Positions 7,937 to 17,093 of a stretch of DNA of 64,000 nucleotides are shown piece after piece (the first letter of the stretch is position 1; each line of letters starts with the position of its first letter). The stretch covers positions 124,001 to 188,000 of the forward strand of contig JAITWI010000055.1 in NCBI GenBank assembly GCA_031285345.1. The letters are read 5' to 3'. The translations under genes were made by a program, and so were the position numbers. Under the pieces are notes generated by a model. That model saw only the letters and a list, made by a program, of their open reading frames with translations, did no database searches and was not told where the DNA came from. The DNA is from Alistipes sp. Its GTDB lineage: Bacteria > Bacteroidota > Bacteroidia > Bacteroidales > Rikenellaceae.

Positions 7937-8749
7937 CTATTTATGACGAATAGAGGCTGCTGTTCCGACCGCCGATATAATCGCCCGACAGATTGCCGCT
8001 CCTTCGGAATTCCTTATCTCAAAAAGGTGGTCTCCGTCGGCATCCGAACCCACACAGATAGTCAATTGCTCGCCCAGCCGCGCCTCGTGCAGGTAGTTTA
8101 TGTCGAAACGAACGCCGCCGCCATCGTCCGTGCCTCCTCCGTCCGCATCACCGTTCCCGATTCCGGCCACCACCCCGGCGGGCAGCGTGTCGATGATCCA
8201 TTCGAGATATTTCATCGAGCCCGCGTGGCCGTTGAAGTCTATGTCGCTATACACCACGGTATGCGACCTCTCCAAAGCGCATTCACTGCTCAGCGCCCCC
8301 AGCCTGCGCGGCCGCTCGATGGGCGGTTCCCTGTCCACCAACGAGGCGCTTTTGCCCGCCAGCGCCGACAGGTCGAGAGCCTTGCGCGTGTCCAGGTCGA
8401 TCATCGCCCATTGGGTCACCGCCGCGCCTATCTGCTGCCCGCTGCTGTCTGCAACCACCGTGTTTCGCGTGGTCATCAGCCGCCCGTAGTCGCTAATCCA
8501 GGTGTAAACAGCAATCTCTTCGTGGCGCGAGGGCAGGCGGCTCATGTCGACGGCCATCCGCGACAGTACCCATGAGGCGTTCACCCCGTCGCTCCCGACT
8601 CCGGAGTTGAGGTCGCGAACCCCGAAACCGAGCATGTCGGCATCGTCGCCCGCGGCCTGCAACACGATGTCGCCGATCGAGTATATTCGTGCGCGCAGAG
8701 TTGCGTCGATGTCGCGCGGCTCGATGCGGTATTTATAGGTTCCGGCCAT
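7937..8749 (-). CDS. Acyl-ACP thioesterase
   Basis: A 270-residue double-hotdog protein of the bacterial/plant acyl-ACP thioesterase family, which releases free fatty acids from ACP. The first hotdog runs from about 5 to 135 (SWVLSRMAVDM helix), the second from about 160 to 265 with SDIDFNGHAGSMKYLEW, containing the Asp/Asn/His active-site region, and FDINYLHEA. Two extra Gly/Asp-rich loops occur at about 48-57 and 195-212. Fatty-acid release in gut Bacteroidetes usually serves membrane or exported lipid remodelling, but the product length cannot be read. Confidence 0.88.
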   Translation of the reverse strand: MAGTYKYRIEPRDIDATLRARIYSIGDIVLQAAGDDADMLGFGVRDLNSGVGSDGVNASWVLSRMAVDMSRLPSRHEEIAVYTWISDYGRLMTTRNTVVADSSGQQIGAAVTQWAMIDLDTRKALDLSALAGKSASLVDREPPIERPRRLGALSSECALERSHTVVYSDIDFNGHAGSMKYLEWIIDTLPAGVVAGIGNGDADGGGTDDGGGVRFDINYLHEARLGEQLTICVGSDADGDHLFEIRNSEGAAICRAIISAVGTAASIRHK

Positions 8750-8781
8750 TGTTCGTAATGGTTTTATCGCGTAAAAATACT

Positions 8782-8821
8782 AAAAAAACACCGGCCCCAT
8801 CAAAGGAGACCGATGTTTTTT
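8782..8821 (-). terminator. Intrinsic terminator of the nuclease/receptor operon
   Basis: Minus-strand hairpin CATCGG (15 nt loop) CCGGTG followed by seven T, starting about 45 nt past the stop of the last operon gene at 8866. On the plus strand it is also flanked by T, so it may work in both directions. Confidence 0.7.
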
Positions 8822-8865
8822 GTCGCGCCGAAACGATTTGTCTTCGCGCGGTGGAATGGATGCGC

Positions 8866-10140
8866 CTACTTCTCGACTATATCGTTGGAGTGGTTGACGG
8901 CGATCTGGAACGCGATGTTGTTGCCCCTGCGGTCGGTGTAGCGCTGCACGATGCCGGTGACGGAAGCCCTGGCGCCGTCTTCGAGCACCGGTTCCAACGC
9001 GAACCGCGAGAACCCGCTCGTGCGCACCAACAGTTCGGTCGCCTTGCGGTATGAGTCCTGGTCGAGGTCGAACGCCGGATTGACGAACTTGGCGCTGGCG
9101 AAGTTGTCCTGCGTCTGGCCGAACTCCTCGCCCTCGTCGCCCCTCTGGGCGTCGTGGTGTTTGAATCCCCAACTCGGGTAGTCCATGCCGTCGCCCTCCA
9201 GATATAGGTTCTCGGGTTCGGGCTTGTCGTACACCACGCCGTCGGTGTGGGTGTAGGAGGGTCTTTCGAGTCCCTCCTCGTCATCGCGGTAAGCCCTCCA
9301 CTCGTCGATCAGATCTTGAAAGTTGAAGGTCGAGTAGGTGTTGTAGGCGAATTTGTAGAACACCTGCGGATAGCCGGCGTTGTAGGAGTCCACGTAAGGC
9401 ACCCACTCGCTGGTCAACTCTTCGAAACGCACCAGCTTGCCGCACAGATTGTAGAGTTCGGCGGCGGTCAGGGCCTGCGAGGCGCCGATGACTGTGATGT
9501 CCTCGTCGGTTATCTCGCCCGCTTCACCCAACTTTACGTGGCGGTCGATGATCGTCGGCACCTCCATAAAGCGGTTGGGATAGGGCACGAACCCGTCGCT
9601 GAGGTCTTCGTTCATGGGCTCCAGCCCCAGCGACAGCATCGAGCGGTAGTTGCCCAACACCAGCCCGTCGCACAGAATGTAGACCGTCGTCCCCGGACGG
9701 TATTTGGTGAACATTCCGTTGTCGCCCACCTTGATCTCGATGCCGCCCGTGGCGTCCTGAATGTAGAGGCCGCGGTAGAAGTTGCCGAACGCGTCGTTCG
9801 ACACCACCTTGCCCTCGATGGCGATTAGATCTTCGATGGGGTAAAAATAGGAGTAGGTCGCAACATCCTGCGGATTGCCACCCGCCCGCGGAGCCAGAGG
9901 AGTAAAGCCCTGAATCTCTTCGCTGGTAGCTTCGAGATAGCGGAGGGTGTTGCCTGGGTCGCTGAACATAGCCTTCACCTCGGCTATGGTTTTGAGCTCG
10001 TAATCCTCCAACTCGCCGCCCTCTTCGAAGGCCTCGTCGTCGTAACGAGCCCACGGCCCCGGAGAGTCGTAGCTCTCATAGCAGCCGGTAAGGGCAAATG
10101 TCGTCGCCGCGAAGGCGGCCAAAAACAATATCTTTTTCAT
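8866..10140 (-). CDS. DUF5689 domain lipoprotein
   Basis: A 424-residue exported lipoprotein (signal peptide to LTGC, Cys20). Residues about 85-240 resemble DUF5689, an OB-fold-like domain: IEDLIAIEGKVVSNDAFGNFYRGLYIQDATGGIEIKV, then YILCDGLVLGNY. A second half (about 245-424) has the same flavour and ends TGIVQRYTDRRGNNIAFQIAVN, another OB-like strand set. It starts two nt after the TonB-dependent receptor stop, the spacing expected of a receptor and its surface partner. OB folds and the neighbouring nucleases suggest nucleic-acid binding; this is inference. Confidence 0.8.
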   Translation of the reverse strand: MKKILFLAAFAATTFALTGCYESYDSPGPWARYDDEAFEEGGELEDYELKTIAEVKAMFSDPGNTLRYLEATSEEIQGFTPLAPRAGGNPQDVATYSYFYPIEDLIAIEGKVVSNDAFGNFYRGLYIQDATGGIEIKVGDNGMFTKYRPGTTVYILCDGLVLGNYRSMLSLGLEPMNEDLSDGFVPYPNRFMEVPTIIDRHVKLGEAGEITDEDITVIGASQALTAAELYNLCGKLVRFEELTSEWVPYVDSYNAGYPQVFYKFAYNTYSTFNFQDLIDEWRAYRDDEEGLERPSYTHTDGVVYDKPEPENLYLEGDGMDYPSWGFKHHDAQRGDEGEEFGQTQDNFASAKFVNPAFDLDQDSYRKATELLVRTSGFSRFALEPVLEDGARASVTGIVQRYTDRRGNNIAFQIAVNHSNDIVEK

Positions 10141-10142
10141 GC

Positions 10143-13031
10143 TTAAAAACTGTAATAAACGTTAAGGTAGAAGTTCACGCCGTAGAGGTAGAAGTACTTC
10201 GAGTCGAATTTGAGGAACGGGTCGATGGCCTCTTTATCCGAAAGGCGCCACATGCGGCTCTGCTCGTAGCCGCCGGTGCGGATGCCGTGGTTGTTGAGCA
10301 GGTTCTTGGCTTCGAGGCTCACCCCTAAGCGACCCGTTTCCAGATACCAGTTTTTGCTAACGTTGGCGTTGAGTGTGACGGCGAACGGCAATCTGTCCTG
10401 GGCGACCATTTCGTCCATCAGATACTGGCCGTAGCTGAACTTATCCATGTTCTCGAACGCGCTGTCGGTGCGGAACAGGGGGTTCATCGACAGATAGAGG
10501 TGGTCGTACATGTTCAGGTCAATGCCGGCGAACCAGCCGTTGCCGCTGCGCAGCGAGAGCCCCACGTTGGCCGCGAACTGGGGCGTACCCTCGACCCTGA
10601 GCCCGTTGTAGTACACCTCCGCGTTGTCGAGGTGCTTGTAGGCGCTGTTGTCTACGGTCTGGGTCACGCGCGGGTTGCCCGTGTAGACATAGTTGCCGTA
10701 GTTGACGGCTGTGTTGAGCGATATGCCCCACGCGATGGGGATCTCGGCGGCGAACTCCACGCCCATATGCCTCTGACCGATGCCGCTCATCGCAAAGTTG
10801 GTGAACGAACGGACTTCGCCCGTGTCGTCGTAAAAGCTCTGAATCTTGGCTCCGTCGTTCATCTGAAGGAAATATCCCGCCACGCGAACCCTTGCCCACG
10901 GATAGCGCATGTTCCAGGTGAGGTCGACGGCGAGCGTCTTTTCGGTGGTCAGGCCCGGAGTCACCTCGTTGCGGGTGCGGGGCGAGGTGAACGCGCTCTG
11001 GAAATAGGGCGCGCGGTTGTCGTAGGCGGCGTTGAGGGCGAAGTTGTGCGCACCGCCCAAATTGAGGCTGACGCCCGCCTTGGCCTTGTAGGTGAGGAAG
11101 TTCTGGTGTTCCGAATCGCCCAGCGAGGTGTAGTCGACGCTCTCGGCCGCGGCGTTGGGGAACAGGCCGGCCTCGACCAGACCCTCGCGCCAAAAGCTCG
11201 TGTAGCCCGCTTCCGCTCCGGCGTAGAAATCGACCGTCGAAAGGGTGTGGTTGTACATCAACCACGCTCCCCCCTTGCGCAGGTGGGCGTAGTAGTCGTA
11301 GCCATATTTATCGCCCTCGAACAGCGCGCGGTTGGGGCGGGCGATGTCGTTCTGTATCGCGTCGGAGTCGAACAGTTCGTCCCGGACGGCGAAGTTGTTG
11401 ATGTCGATGAAGTAGTCGCCGCCCAACAGGTCTTTCACCGTCTTGAAGTACTCGGTGCGGTTGTGACGGTAGTTCACCCCGTAGGTCAGTTTCGATTTGG
11501 AGGAGACGTTGTGCTCAAGCCGGACGGCGAACTGAGCGTCGTCCTGGTCGGTGCGGCGCTCCTCGATGACGTAGGCCGAGCGCGCCATGTTGTCCGGATC
11601 GACGTCGCCCTCCACCCGTTCGCCGCGCTCCACGTCGAGTCTGTTGTCGCGGTTGCGGTTCACAATGTCGTCCCAGTCGATCTGGGTGTACCGGGGGTCG
11701 TTATCCACCCACATGTCGAACGCCTTGACGAACTGGTCGCCCTCTTCGCGACCGAATCTGCCGGGTCTGTCGTTATCTCCTGTTTCGGGATTGTAGAGCC
11801 ATTCGGTGGTGAACCACGAGGGTAAACGGCGGTAGTAGTCGGGCCTGGGGTCTTTGCCGTTGAACCAGTCGAGGGCAGAGTAGCCGTTGCGCCCGAAGCG
11901 GTACGCGGCCGTGGCGTTGAGGATGAGTTTGCCGTTGGGGTCGTTCCACGTGTAGCCCAACATAGCCACCGGTTCGTGGTTGTTCCTCACGCGCGCGTTG
12001 CGCATCTTACCGTCGTACATCCCCCAGTTGGGGTTGTAGAAACTGTTCATCGTCAGGGTATACACCTCGTCGGTAGAGGCGGCCTGCGCACCGCGCTCGG
12101 TAGGCGTTCCGAATGCCGTCAACGAGAGGTTATGTCCCTTGCCGAAGCGTTTTTCGACCGACGCGAACCAGCCCCAGGTGTCGTAGTACACTCCGTCCAC
12201 ATAGGCGTGGCGACCCTGACGCGTCGAGGCCGAAAAGCCGTACGACCAGCCGTTGTCCAACATCCCCGAGGCGTAGGTGGCCATCACCCTCATCAGATAC
12301 GAGTTGGTGCCGCCGGCGAGGCTTCCCCTGAATCCCTGCCTCATCTGCGAGGCGCGGGCGTTGATGTTGGTGTTGCCGTTCACGCCGCCCAGACCGTAGG
12401 CCACAGCGCCCACGCCCGCCTGCGCCTCCTGATTGCGGGTGGCGTCGTTGAGCCCCGTCCACAGCGACCAGGGCGAGTAGCCCGTGAGTGCGTCGTTGAA
12501 CTCCACGCCGTTCAGAAACACGTTCTCGTTGCGCATGCCGCGCGCGTTGAATCGCATCTCCGAGAATTTGTAGCCCGCGATGTTGCTGAACAGGTCCTTC
12601 GAGGAGGAGAGGGTGCTCGACCCCGAATACTGCGCGTCGTCGCTCCCTTCCATGTCGAAGTCCACGATGTCCAGATCGTCCATGTTTTCGAACGTGGCGG
12701 CGGAGATCATCGGCACGGTAATGTCGCGCACGGTTTTCGCCACGCGTACGTTCACCTCGGCCGTTTCGAGTTCGTCGCCCTCGAACGTCACCGTGTATTG
12801 TCCTTCGGGCAGCCCTTCGAAGCTGAAGCGTCCGCCCTCCGCCGTGCGCGTTTCGACGGCGCCCGGCATAAGGATCACCTTCACACCCTCTATGGGCAGG
12901 CGACCGGTGCGCGTCACCACCTCTCCGTTGACGCCGCCCGTCGCGAACGGCTCCTGCGCCAACGCCGTCGAGATCGAGATCGCGCTCGACAACAGCGCGG
13001 CGGCTGAAATAAGTAAATGTTTGATCTTCAT
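10143..13031 (-). CDS. TonB-dependent outer-membrane receptor with carboxypeptidase-regulatory domain
   Basis: A 962-residue protein: signal peptide (1-25), a carboxypeptidase-regulatory-like beta sandwich (about 32-110, GEVVTRTGRLPIEGVKV... PEGQYTVTF), a plug domain (FSEMRFNARGMRNENVFLNG), and a long beta-barrel ending with the aromatic YLNVYYSF. It should import a ligand that it binds at the surface, powered by TonB-ExbB-ExbD, encoded at 49.4-51.4 kb. It is not of the SusC type, because no SusD follows. Its partner appears to be the DUF5689 lipoprotein encoded two nt downstream. Two secreted nucleases are encoded just upstream, which suggests nucleic-acid breakdown products as substrate. 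Confidence 0.9.
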   Translation of the reverse strand: MKIKHLLISAAALLSSAISISTALAQEPFATGGVNGEVVTRTGRLPIEGVKVILMPGAVETRTAEGGRFSFEGLPEGQYTVTFEGDELETAEVNVRVAKTVRDITVPMISAATFENMDDLDIVDFDMEGSDDAQYSGSSTLSSSKDLFSNIAGYKFSEMRFNARGMRNENVFLNGVEFNDALTGYSPWSLWTGLNDATRNQEAQAGVGAVAYGLGGVNGNTNINARASQMRQGFRGSLAGGTNSYLMRVMATYASGMLDNGWSYGFSASTRQGRHAYVDGVYYDTWGWFASVEKRFGKGHNLSLTAFGTPTERGAQAASTDEVYTLTMNSFYNPNWGMYDGKMRNARVRNNHEPVAMLGYTWNDPNGKLILNATAAYRFGRNGYSALDWFNGKDPRPDYYRRLPSWFTTEWLYNPETGDNDRPGRFGREEGDQFVKAFDMWVDNDPRYTQIDWDDIVNRNRDNRLDVERGERVEGDVDPDNMARSAYVIEERRTDQDDAQFAVRLEHNVSSKSKLTYGVNYRHNRTEYFKTVKDLLGGDYFIDINNFAVRDELFDSDAIQNDIARPNRALFEGDKYGYDYYAHLRKGGAWLMYNHTLSTVDFYAGAEAGYTSFWREGLVEAGLFPNAAAESVDYTSLGDSEHQNFLTYKAKAGVSLNLGGAHNFALNAAYDNRAPYFQSAFTSPRTRNEVTPGLTTEKTLAVDLTWNMRYPWARVRVAGYFLQMNDGAKIQSFYDDTGEVRSFTNFAMSGIGQRHMGVEFAAEIPIAWGISLNTAVNYGNYVYTGNPRVTQTVDNSAYKHLDNAEVYYNGLRVEGTPQFAANVGLSLRSGNGWFAGIDLNMYDHLYLSMNPLFRTDSAFENMDKFSYGQYLMDEMVAQDRLPFAVTLNANVSKNWYLETGRLGVSLEAKNLLNNHGIRTGGYEQSRMWRLSDKEAIDPFLKFDSKYFYLYGVNFYLNVYYSF

Positions 13032-13082
13032 ATTATTGTTAGTTATTTTCTTCGATCGTAAACCATTCTCCTTTTCCCGAAA

Positions 13083-14177
13083 CTATTTTTCGATTACAAC
13101 ATACACCGGCAGGTGGTCGCTGTATCCGCTCTGGAAGTTGTTGCCCACGTATGTTCGCAGCGGATAGCCCTTGAACTGCCCCTCCTTCTGGAACAGCCAG
13201 CTCGCCCGGAAGATATTGCCGCAGAAGCGGTTGCCGTCCATTTTAGTCAGACGCCAACTATCTTCCGGCGCGTTGACGAGGTTTTCGCTCACAACTATGT
13301 TGTCGAACAGATTCCAGCCGTCGCGGTAGGCCAGCGTGCCCTGTCCGCTCCGGAACACCTCGTAATAGGGGTTGAACATGTCGCCCGCCACGAGGTCGCG
13401 GGTGCGTCCCTTGCCGCCCAACACCTCCTCGACGCTTGGGTCGGTGGGGTCGTCGTTAAGGTCGCCCATTATCATCACCTTGATGGCGGGGTCGAGTCTG
13501 TGCAGCGAGTCGATCACTCCGCGGGCAACCTCGGCCGCCCTTTCTCTGCGCGGAGCCGAGGCGGCCTGACCTCCATTGCGCGAGGGCCAGTGACACACCA
13601 TGAAGTAGAACGGTTCTCCCTCCATCGTGCCCCACATGGCCACGATGTCGCGGGTGCGCCAGTCGGGCATATCGGGCATCACGACCGCGTGGGTCTCGCT
13701 GCCTTCGAGCGTGAATCTGTCGGCGCGGTACATAAATCCCACATCCACACCACGCAAGTCGGGCGAGTCGAAGTGGACGATGCGGTAGCGCGCCGGGGCG
13801 AGTCGCTCCAAAGCCGCCATATCCTCCACCACGCTGCGGTTTTCGATCTCCGACAGCCCTATCACGGTCGGGAAATCCTTCACCGCCGCCGCCACGCCGA
13901 AGAAAACCTTTTCGAGGTTGGCCATCTTCACTCCGTACTTGTGGCTGTTCCAGCGCTTGTTGCCGTCGGGGATGAACTCCGTGTCGTCGGTATCGGGGTC
14001 GGGAATGGTGTCGAACACGTTCTCCACGTTGTAGAACATCACGGTGTTGCGCGAGGGTTTCGGTCGCTCGCCGTTTTGTGCCTGCTCGCCGTTCCGGTTT
14101 TGCGCCATCGTTGTCGCCGCCGCGACCGCCCCCAGGGCGATCAAAACGGTCAGCGCGATAAATCGTTTAAGATTCAT
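13083..14177 (-). CDS. Secreted endonuclease/exonuclease/phosphatase (EEP) family protein
   Basis: A 364-residue protein with a cleavable signal peptide (to TTMAQ, about 26). The EEP fold has its catalytic set: FYNVENVFD, metal Glu in GLSEIEN, Asp in DSPDLRGVDVGF, His in CHWPSR, GDLNDDPTD, and the final SDHLP. Bacterial EEP proteins of this type are usually Mg-dependent nucleases or phosphodiesterases acting in the periplasm or outside. It lies between the NUC1-type nuclease and the TonB receptor gene and is probably cotranscribed. DNA, RNA and phosphodiester substrates cannot be told apart from sequence. Confidence 0.88.
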   Translation of the reverse strand: MNLKRFIALTVLIALGAVAAATTMAQNRNGEQAQNGERPKPSRNTVMFYNVENVFDTIPDPDTDDTEFIPDGNKRWNSHKYGVKMANLEKVFFGVAAAVKDFPTVIGLSEIENRSVVEDMAALERLAPARYRIVHFDSPDLRGVDVGFMYRADRFTLEGSETHAVVMPDMPDWRTRDIVAMWGTMEGEPFYFMVCHWPSRNGGQAASAPRRERAAEVARGVIDSLHRLDPAIKVMIMGDLNDDPTDPSVEEVLGGKGRTRDLVAGDMFNPYYEVFRSGQGTLAYRDGWNLFDNIVVSENLVNAPEDSWRLTKMDGNRFCGNIFRASWLFQKEGQFKGYPLRTYVGNNFQSGYSDHLPVYVVIEK

Positions 14178-14210
14178 AATTCATTATTTATGATTCATGA
14201 TTCATGATTA
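14171..14210. repeat. AT-rich ATTCATGATT repeat in an operon gap
   Basis: The 30-nt gap between two operon genes is made of near-tandem copies of ATTCAT/ATGATTCATGATT. The repeat includes the EEP start codon (14177-14175) and overlaps the nuclease stop (14210-14208). A similar string flanks the RND permease gene at 40969-41080. Confidence 0.6.
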
Positions 14211-15161
14211 TTGTAGTCCCGCCCACTCGGCCGGGTTGTCGTTAGCGTTTTGCGCTGCGTTCGAAATAGACGGAAAGAAGTCGAAACCCGTGCGTCGCTC
14301 AATCTCGGCCACGCTCTCCGTCCACTCTTGGTAGCGGTCGCCCGAGGCCGGTTCGCTGTTGTCGACCCAAAAGCCGACAAATTCGCAATCCTCGTCCGAC
14401 GGGAAAGCCCGCTTGCCCGACGCCGTGCGCATCACCACCTTGTAGTAGGCGTCGGGAATCGCCACGCCGTTGCGGTCGTCGATACGATCCCTGCGGCCTC
14501 CCGTTCCGGGCACGGGGTCTATCCAACAGCCGGTCACCACGTAGAGCGTATCCTGCCGCCCGCCCTCGTTTGCGCGGCTGCGAACCCACGTTTCGAGATT
14601 GGCCCACAGTCCGCCGTTCAACTCGCCGTCCTGCGGGGTCATGTTGGTCATGTAGAAGGTCTGGTCGTTGGCGGCCTGCGAAGAGTTGCGGTCGGCGGCG
14701 GCTATCTGGTGGCCGCGCTGATAGGGATATTCTCCGTAGCCTCTGTTCTCCGTAGCCTGCCAGCTTTCGGGCACCGACGGGTCGTAAATGTATTTGTCGG
14801 CACGGTCGGCGCTACCGCTGATAAACACCCTGTGCTGGGGATAGGCCACCCACAGCGACACCTTCTCCTCGCGGTCGAACAGCATCGTGTAGTTGCGAGT
14901 GCGGGTGCTGCCGAACGTCGCGCGATGGGTGATAACCTGCAAATCGCCGCCCTCCGCCACCGTTTGCGACGCGGGCGGGGGAGCAGGAAGCTCCGTCCAC
15001 ACATAGCCTTCGGGCGGGATGACGGGCGGAAGCGGTTTGTGCGTGTTGTCGCCCGGGTATCGGTATGAGGGGCCGTCGGAGCAGCCCGCAAGGCCTGCCG
15101 CCAAACCTAACGCCAGCCCGAGCAAGAGCACACGTTGTTTTGAGATGATGCTGACTACCAT
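14208..15161 (-). CDS. DNA/RNA non-specific endonuclease lipoprotein (NUC1 family)
   Basis: A 317-residue lipoprotein (LAGC, Cys27) with a beta-beta-alpha-metal nuclease domain at about 70-300. The catalytic segment reads YPYQRGHQIAAADRN, with RGH in place of the more common DRGH, and the metal Asn follows in TPQDGELNGGLWANLE. The family cuts single- or double-stranded DNA and RNA without sequence preference. Lipidation suggests tethering to the outer membrane, probably facing outward. It follows the BACON-DUF5689 gene after a 141-nt gap holding a hairpin, and precedes the EEP gene by 30 nt. Confidence 0.9.
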   Translation of the reverse strand: MVVSIISKQRVLLLGLALGLAAGLAGCSDGPSYRYPGDNTHKPLPPVIPPEGYVWTELPAPPPASQTVAEGGDLQVITHRATFGSTRTRNYTMLFDREEKVSLWVAYPQHRVFISGSADRADKYIYDPSVPESWQATENRGYGEYPYQRGHQIAAADRNSSQAANDQTFYMTNMTPQDGELNGGLWANLETWVRSRANEGGRQDTLYVVTGCWIDPVPGTGGRRDRIDDRNGVAIPDAYYKVVMRTASGKRAFPSDEDCEFVGFWVDNSEPASGDRYQEWTESVAEIERRTGFDFFPSISNAAQNANDNPAEWAGLQ

Positions 15162-15247
15162 TGTGTTAACGGGTTATCCCGCTCGCCTGGAGAGGGGCTT
15201 GTTTTTGAAGTGACCGCCCGATATTACCCGGTCGGATTTTTGACACC

Positions 15248-15278
15248 AAGGCAGGAACGCACCGTGCGCCCCTGCCTT
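15248..15278. other. Hairpin between first and second gene of the nuclease operon
   Basis: Perfect 8-bp inverted repeat AAGGCAGG / CCTGCCTT with a 15-nt GC-rich loop, 25-55 nt past the BACON gene stop. Read on the coding (minus) strand it has no T tract, so it may stabilise the upstream message or partly attenuate rather than terminate. Confidence 0.45.
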
Positions 15279-15302
15279 TTGCAGTGTCGTCTATCGTGAA
15301 GA

Positions 15303-17045
15303 TTATTCGTATGTCACGATGATCTTCGTGTAGTGATGTTGAGGATTGTCGACCGTGGTAGATGCCGTGGTCAAAACGACCGAAGCGGCGGAACCCGTCC
15401 AAGTCGTTCCCGAGATGGAACCCGAAGCGCAGGTAACGCCGTCACTCTTCGAACCGTTTGTCCATTCGATCTTGGTGATTGTGCCGCCCGTGAAAGTCAA
15501 CGTGTTGTCTTTGTAGGTGCGCAGGGCGGGGGTTCCGGTGCTGTAAAATTTAGGATCATTCGAGTTTCCTCCTCCGTCACCCGCTATGGTTATGCCATTA
15601 ACAGTTTGCGACCCCCATGAATTTGCGCTAACCAATCCCATATTCGGAATGTCAAACGTCGCCGTCTTAGCGTCCGGCGAGCCGGCGGGTTTCTGCGTGA
15701 AGGTCACGGTGTACGACTTGGTGGCCACGTCGGCCGTAGTTGCGATGGTCACCGTGGTGACTTTCGAGTTGCTGGTGTCGAGGTTCTCGGGGAAGGTCAA
15801 AGTGACGGTTCCCGCGCCGTTGCCCGCCGCACCGCTCTTGATGGTCACGCCTCCGCCGTTGGTGGCGATGGCGGCGGTCCAATCGACGTTGCCCGTTACG
15901 TTGACCGAAGCGTCGCCCGCCGTTGCGTTGACGCTCACGCTCTGGCCATTAACGCCGAACACCGGAGTGATGGTTCCCTGACCCAAAGCCTCGACGTCGG
16001 CCACGTTACGCGGCTGAATCTGCGTGCCGTGGGTGGTGTGGTAGCCCACGAGGCCGGTGATGGTGCCGGTCGCTTCGGGAATTGCCGTCTCCTGGAAGCC
16101 CTGATAAGAGTACTTGCGGATGAAGACGTTGAACGGCGCCTCGTCGGCATCCTTGAACGCGGTGGTCTTGTCGGCCGAGCCTGCGCCCCAAGGGGTACCC
16201 GTGTTGTTGGTCGCGGTGACGTTCGGCATCGAGACCAACATGTTCTGATATTCGGGGGTGAGGGCGGCGTAGTTGGCCACGTTGGCGGGGGTGGTGAGGG
16301 CGGCTACTTCGGACGGGGTTACGTCCGAAACGTCGATCTTGGTGAGTTCCCTCAGGCCGTTGTATTCGGTCATTTCCGCGCCGTCCAGCTGAACCTTAAC
16401 GGTGCTGTTGAGAGCGAAGGTGTGCGCCTGAGGCTCGCCCGACAGGCCCTGAAGCTGATAGATCTGAATGCCGCTGTTCTTGCTCGTGGCATCCCAGATG
16501 CAGAAACCGCGGGTGTCGAGGTTGGCGCCCGCCACGTCCGAGATGACGGTACCTTCGATGAAGGTGTTGGCGGGGATGGTTCCGCCTGCCGCCCAGAGTT
16601 TGTTGAGGCCTCTGATCGAGATCTTGCCCTCGCCGAAAGACTCGGACACTTCACCCAGGCCAAGCTGCGTGATTTCGACCGTCTCTTTCTTGCCGTCGGC
16701 AGTCTCGAACACGATGTCGTGGTTGCGACCCTCGTCGTTGTTGGCCGCCACGGTGATGTCCACCGAGGTGGTCTTGCCGGCGCTGCCGCTTTCGGGACTA
16801 ATGGTGATCCACTCGGGGGTGTCGGAGGTTACCTCCCACGCCTCTTTGGACGATTCCACCTGGATGGTGAATTCGTCGCCGTCGGCCGAGATGTCGGCGA
16901 ACGAGGGGGTGGCGTCGACTTTGCCGTCCACCAGCACCTTAATTTCGGACATTTTGGGCTTCTCGGGATCCGTGCAACCGGTTGTACCGAGCGCCATGGC
17001 TCCGGCCGCAACGGCCAGCAATCCTGTCAGAAAGTTTCTTTTCAT
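15303..17045 (-). CDS. BACON / DUF5689 multidomain lipoprotein
   Basis: A 580-residue lipoprotein (TTGC, Cys24). Domains in order: a BACON beta sandwich (about 36-132, WEVTSDTPEWITISPESGSAG), a DUF5689 OB-like domain (about 145-360, ANTFIEGTVISDVAGANLDTRGFCIWDAT), a second BACON-like sandwich (about 372-462), and a C-terminal beta domain (about 470-580) ending in HHYTKIIVTYE. BACON modules are usually ligand-binding or spacer domains on Bacteroidetes surface proteins. It is the first gene of the nuclease/receptor operon and has a strong promoter. A surface nucleic-acid capture role is inferred from its neighbours. Confidence 0.85.
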   Translation of the reverse strand: MKRNFLTGLLAVAAGAMALGTTGCTDPEKPKMSEIKVLVDGKVDATPSFADISADGDEFTIQVESSKEAWEVTSDTPEWITISPESGSAGKTTSVDITVAANNDEGRNHDIVFETADGKKETVEITQLGLGEVSESFGEGKISIRGLNKLWAAGGTIPANTFIEGTVISDVAGANLDTRGFCIWDATSKNSGIQIYQLQGLSGEPQAHTFALNSTVKVQLDGAEMTEYNGLRELTKIDVSDVTPSEVAALTTPANVANYAALTPEYQNMLVSMPNVTATNNTGTPWGAGSADKTTAFKDADEAPFNVFIRKYSYQGFQETAIPEATGTITGLVGYHTTHGTQIQPRNVADVEALGQGTITPVFGVNGQSVSVNATAGDASVNVTGNVDWTAAIATNGGGVTIKSGAAGNGAGTVTLTFPENLDTSNSKVTTVTIATTADVATKSYTVTFTQKPAGSPDAKTATFDIPNMGLVSANSWGSQTVNGITIAGDGGGNSNDPKFYSTGTPALRTYKDNTLTFTGGTITKIEWTNGSKSDGVTCASGSISGTTWTGSAASVVLTTASTTVDNPQHHYTKIIVTYE

Positions 17046-17093
17046 AGCGATTTTTTTATTGGTTTAGAGTTATTTCAACTTTTTATCTCTCCG

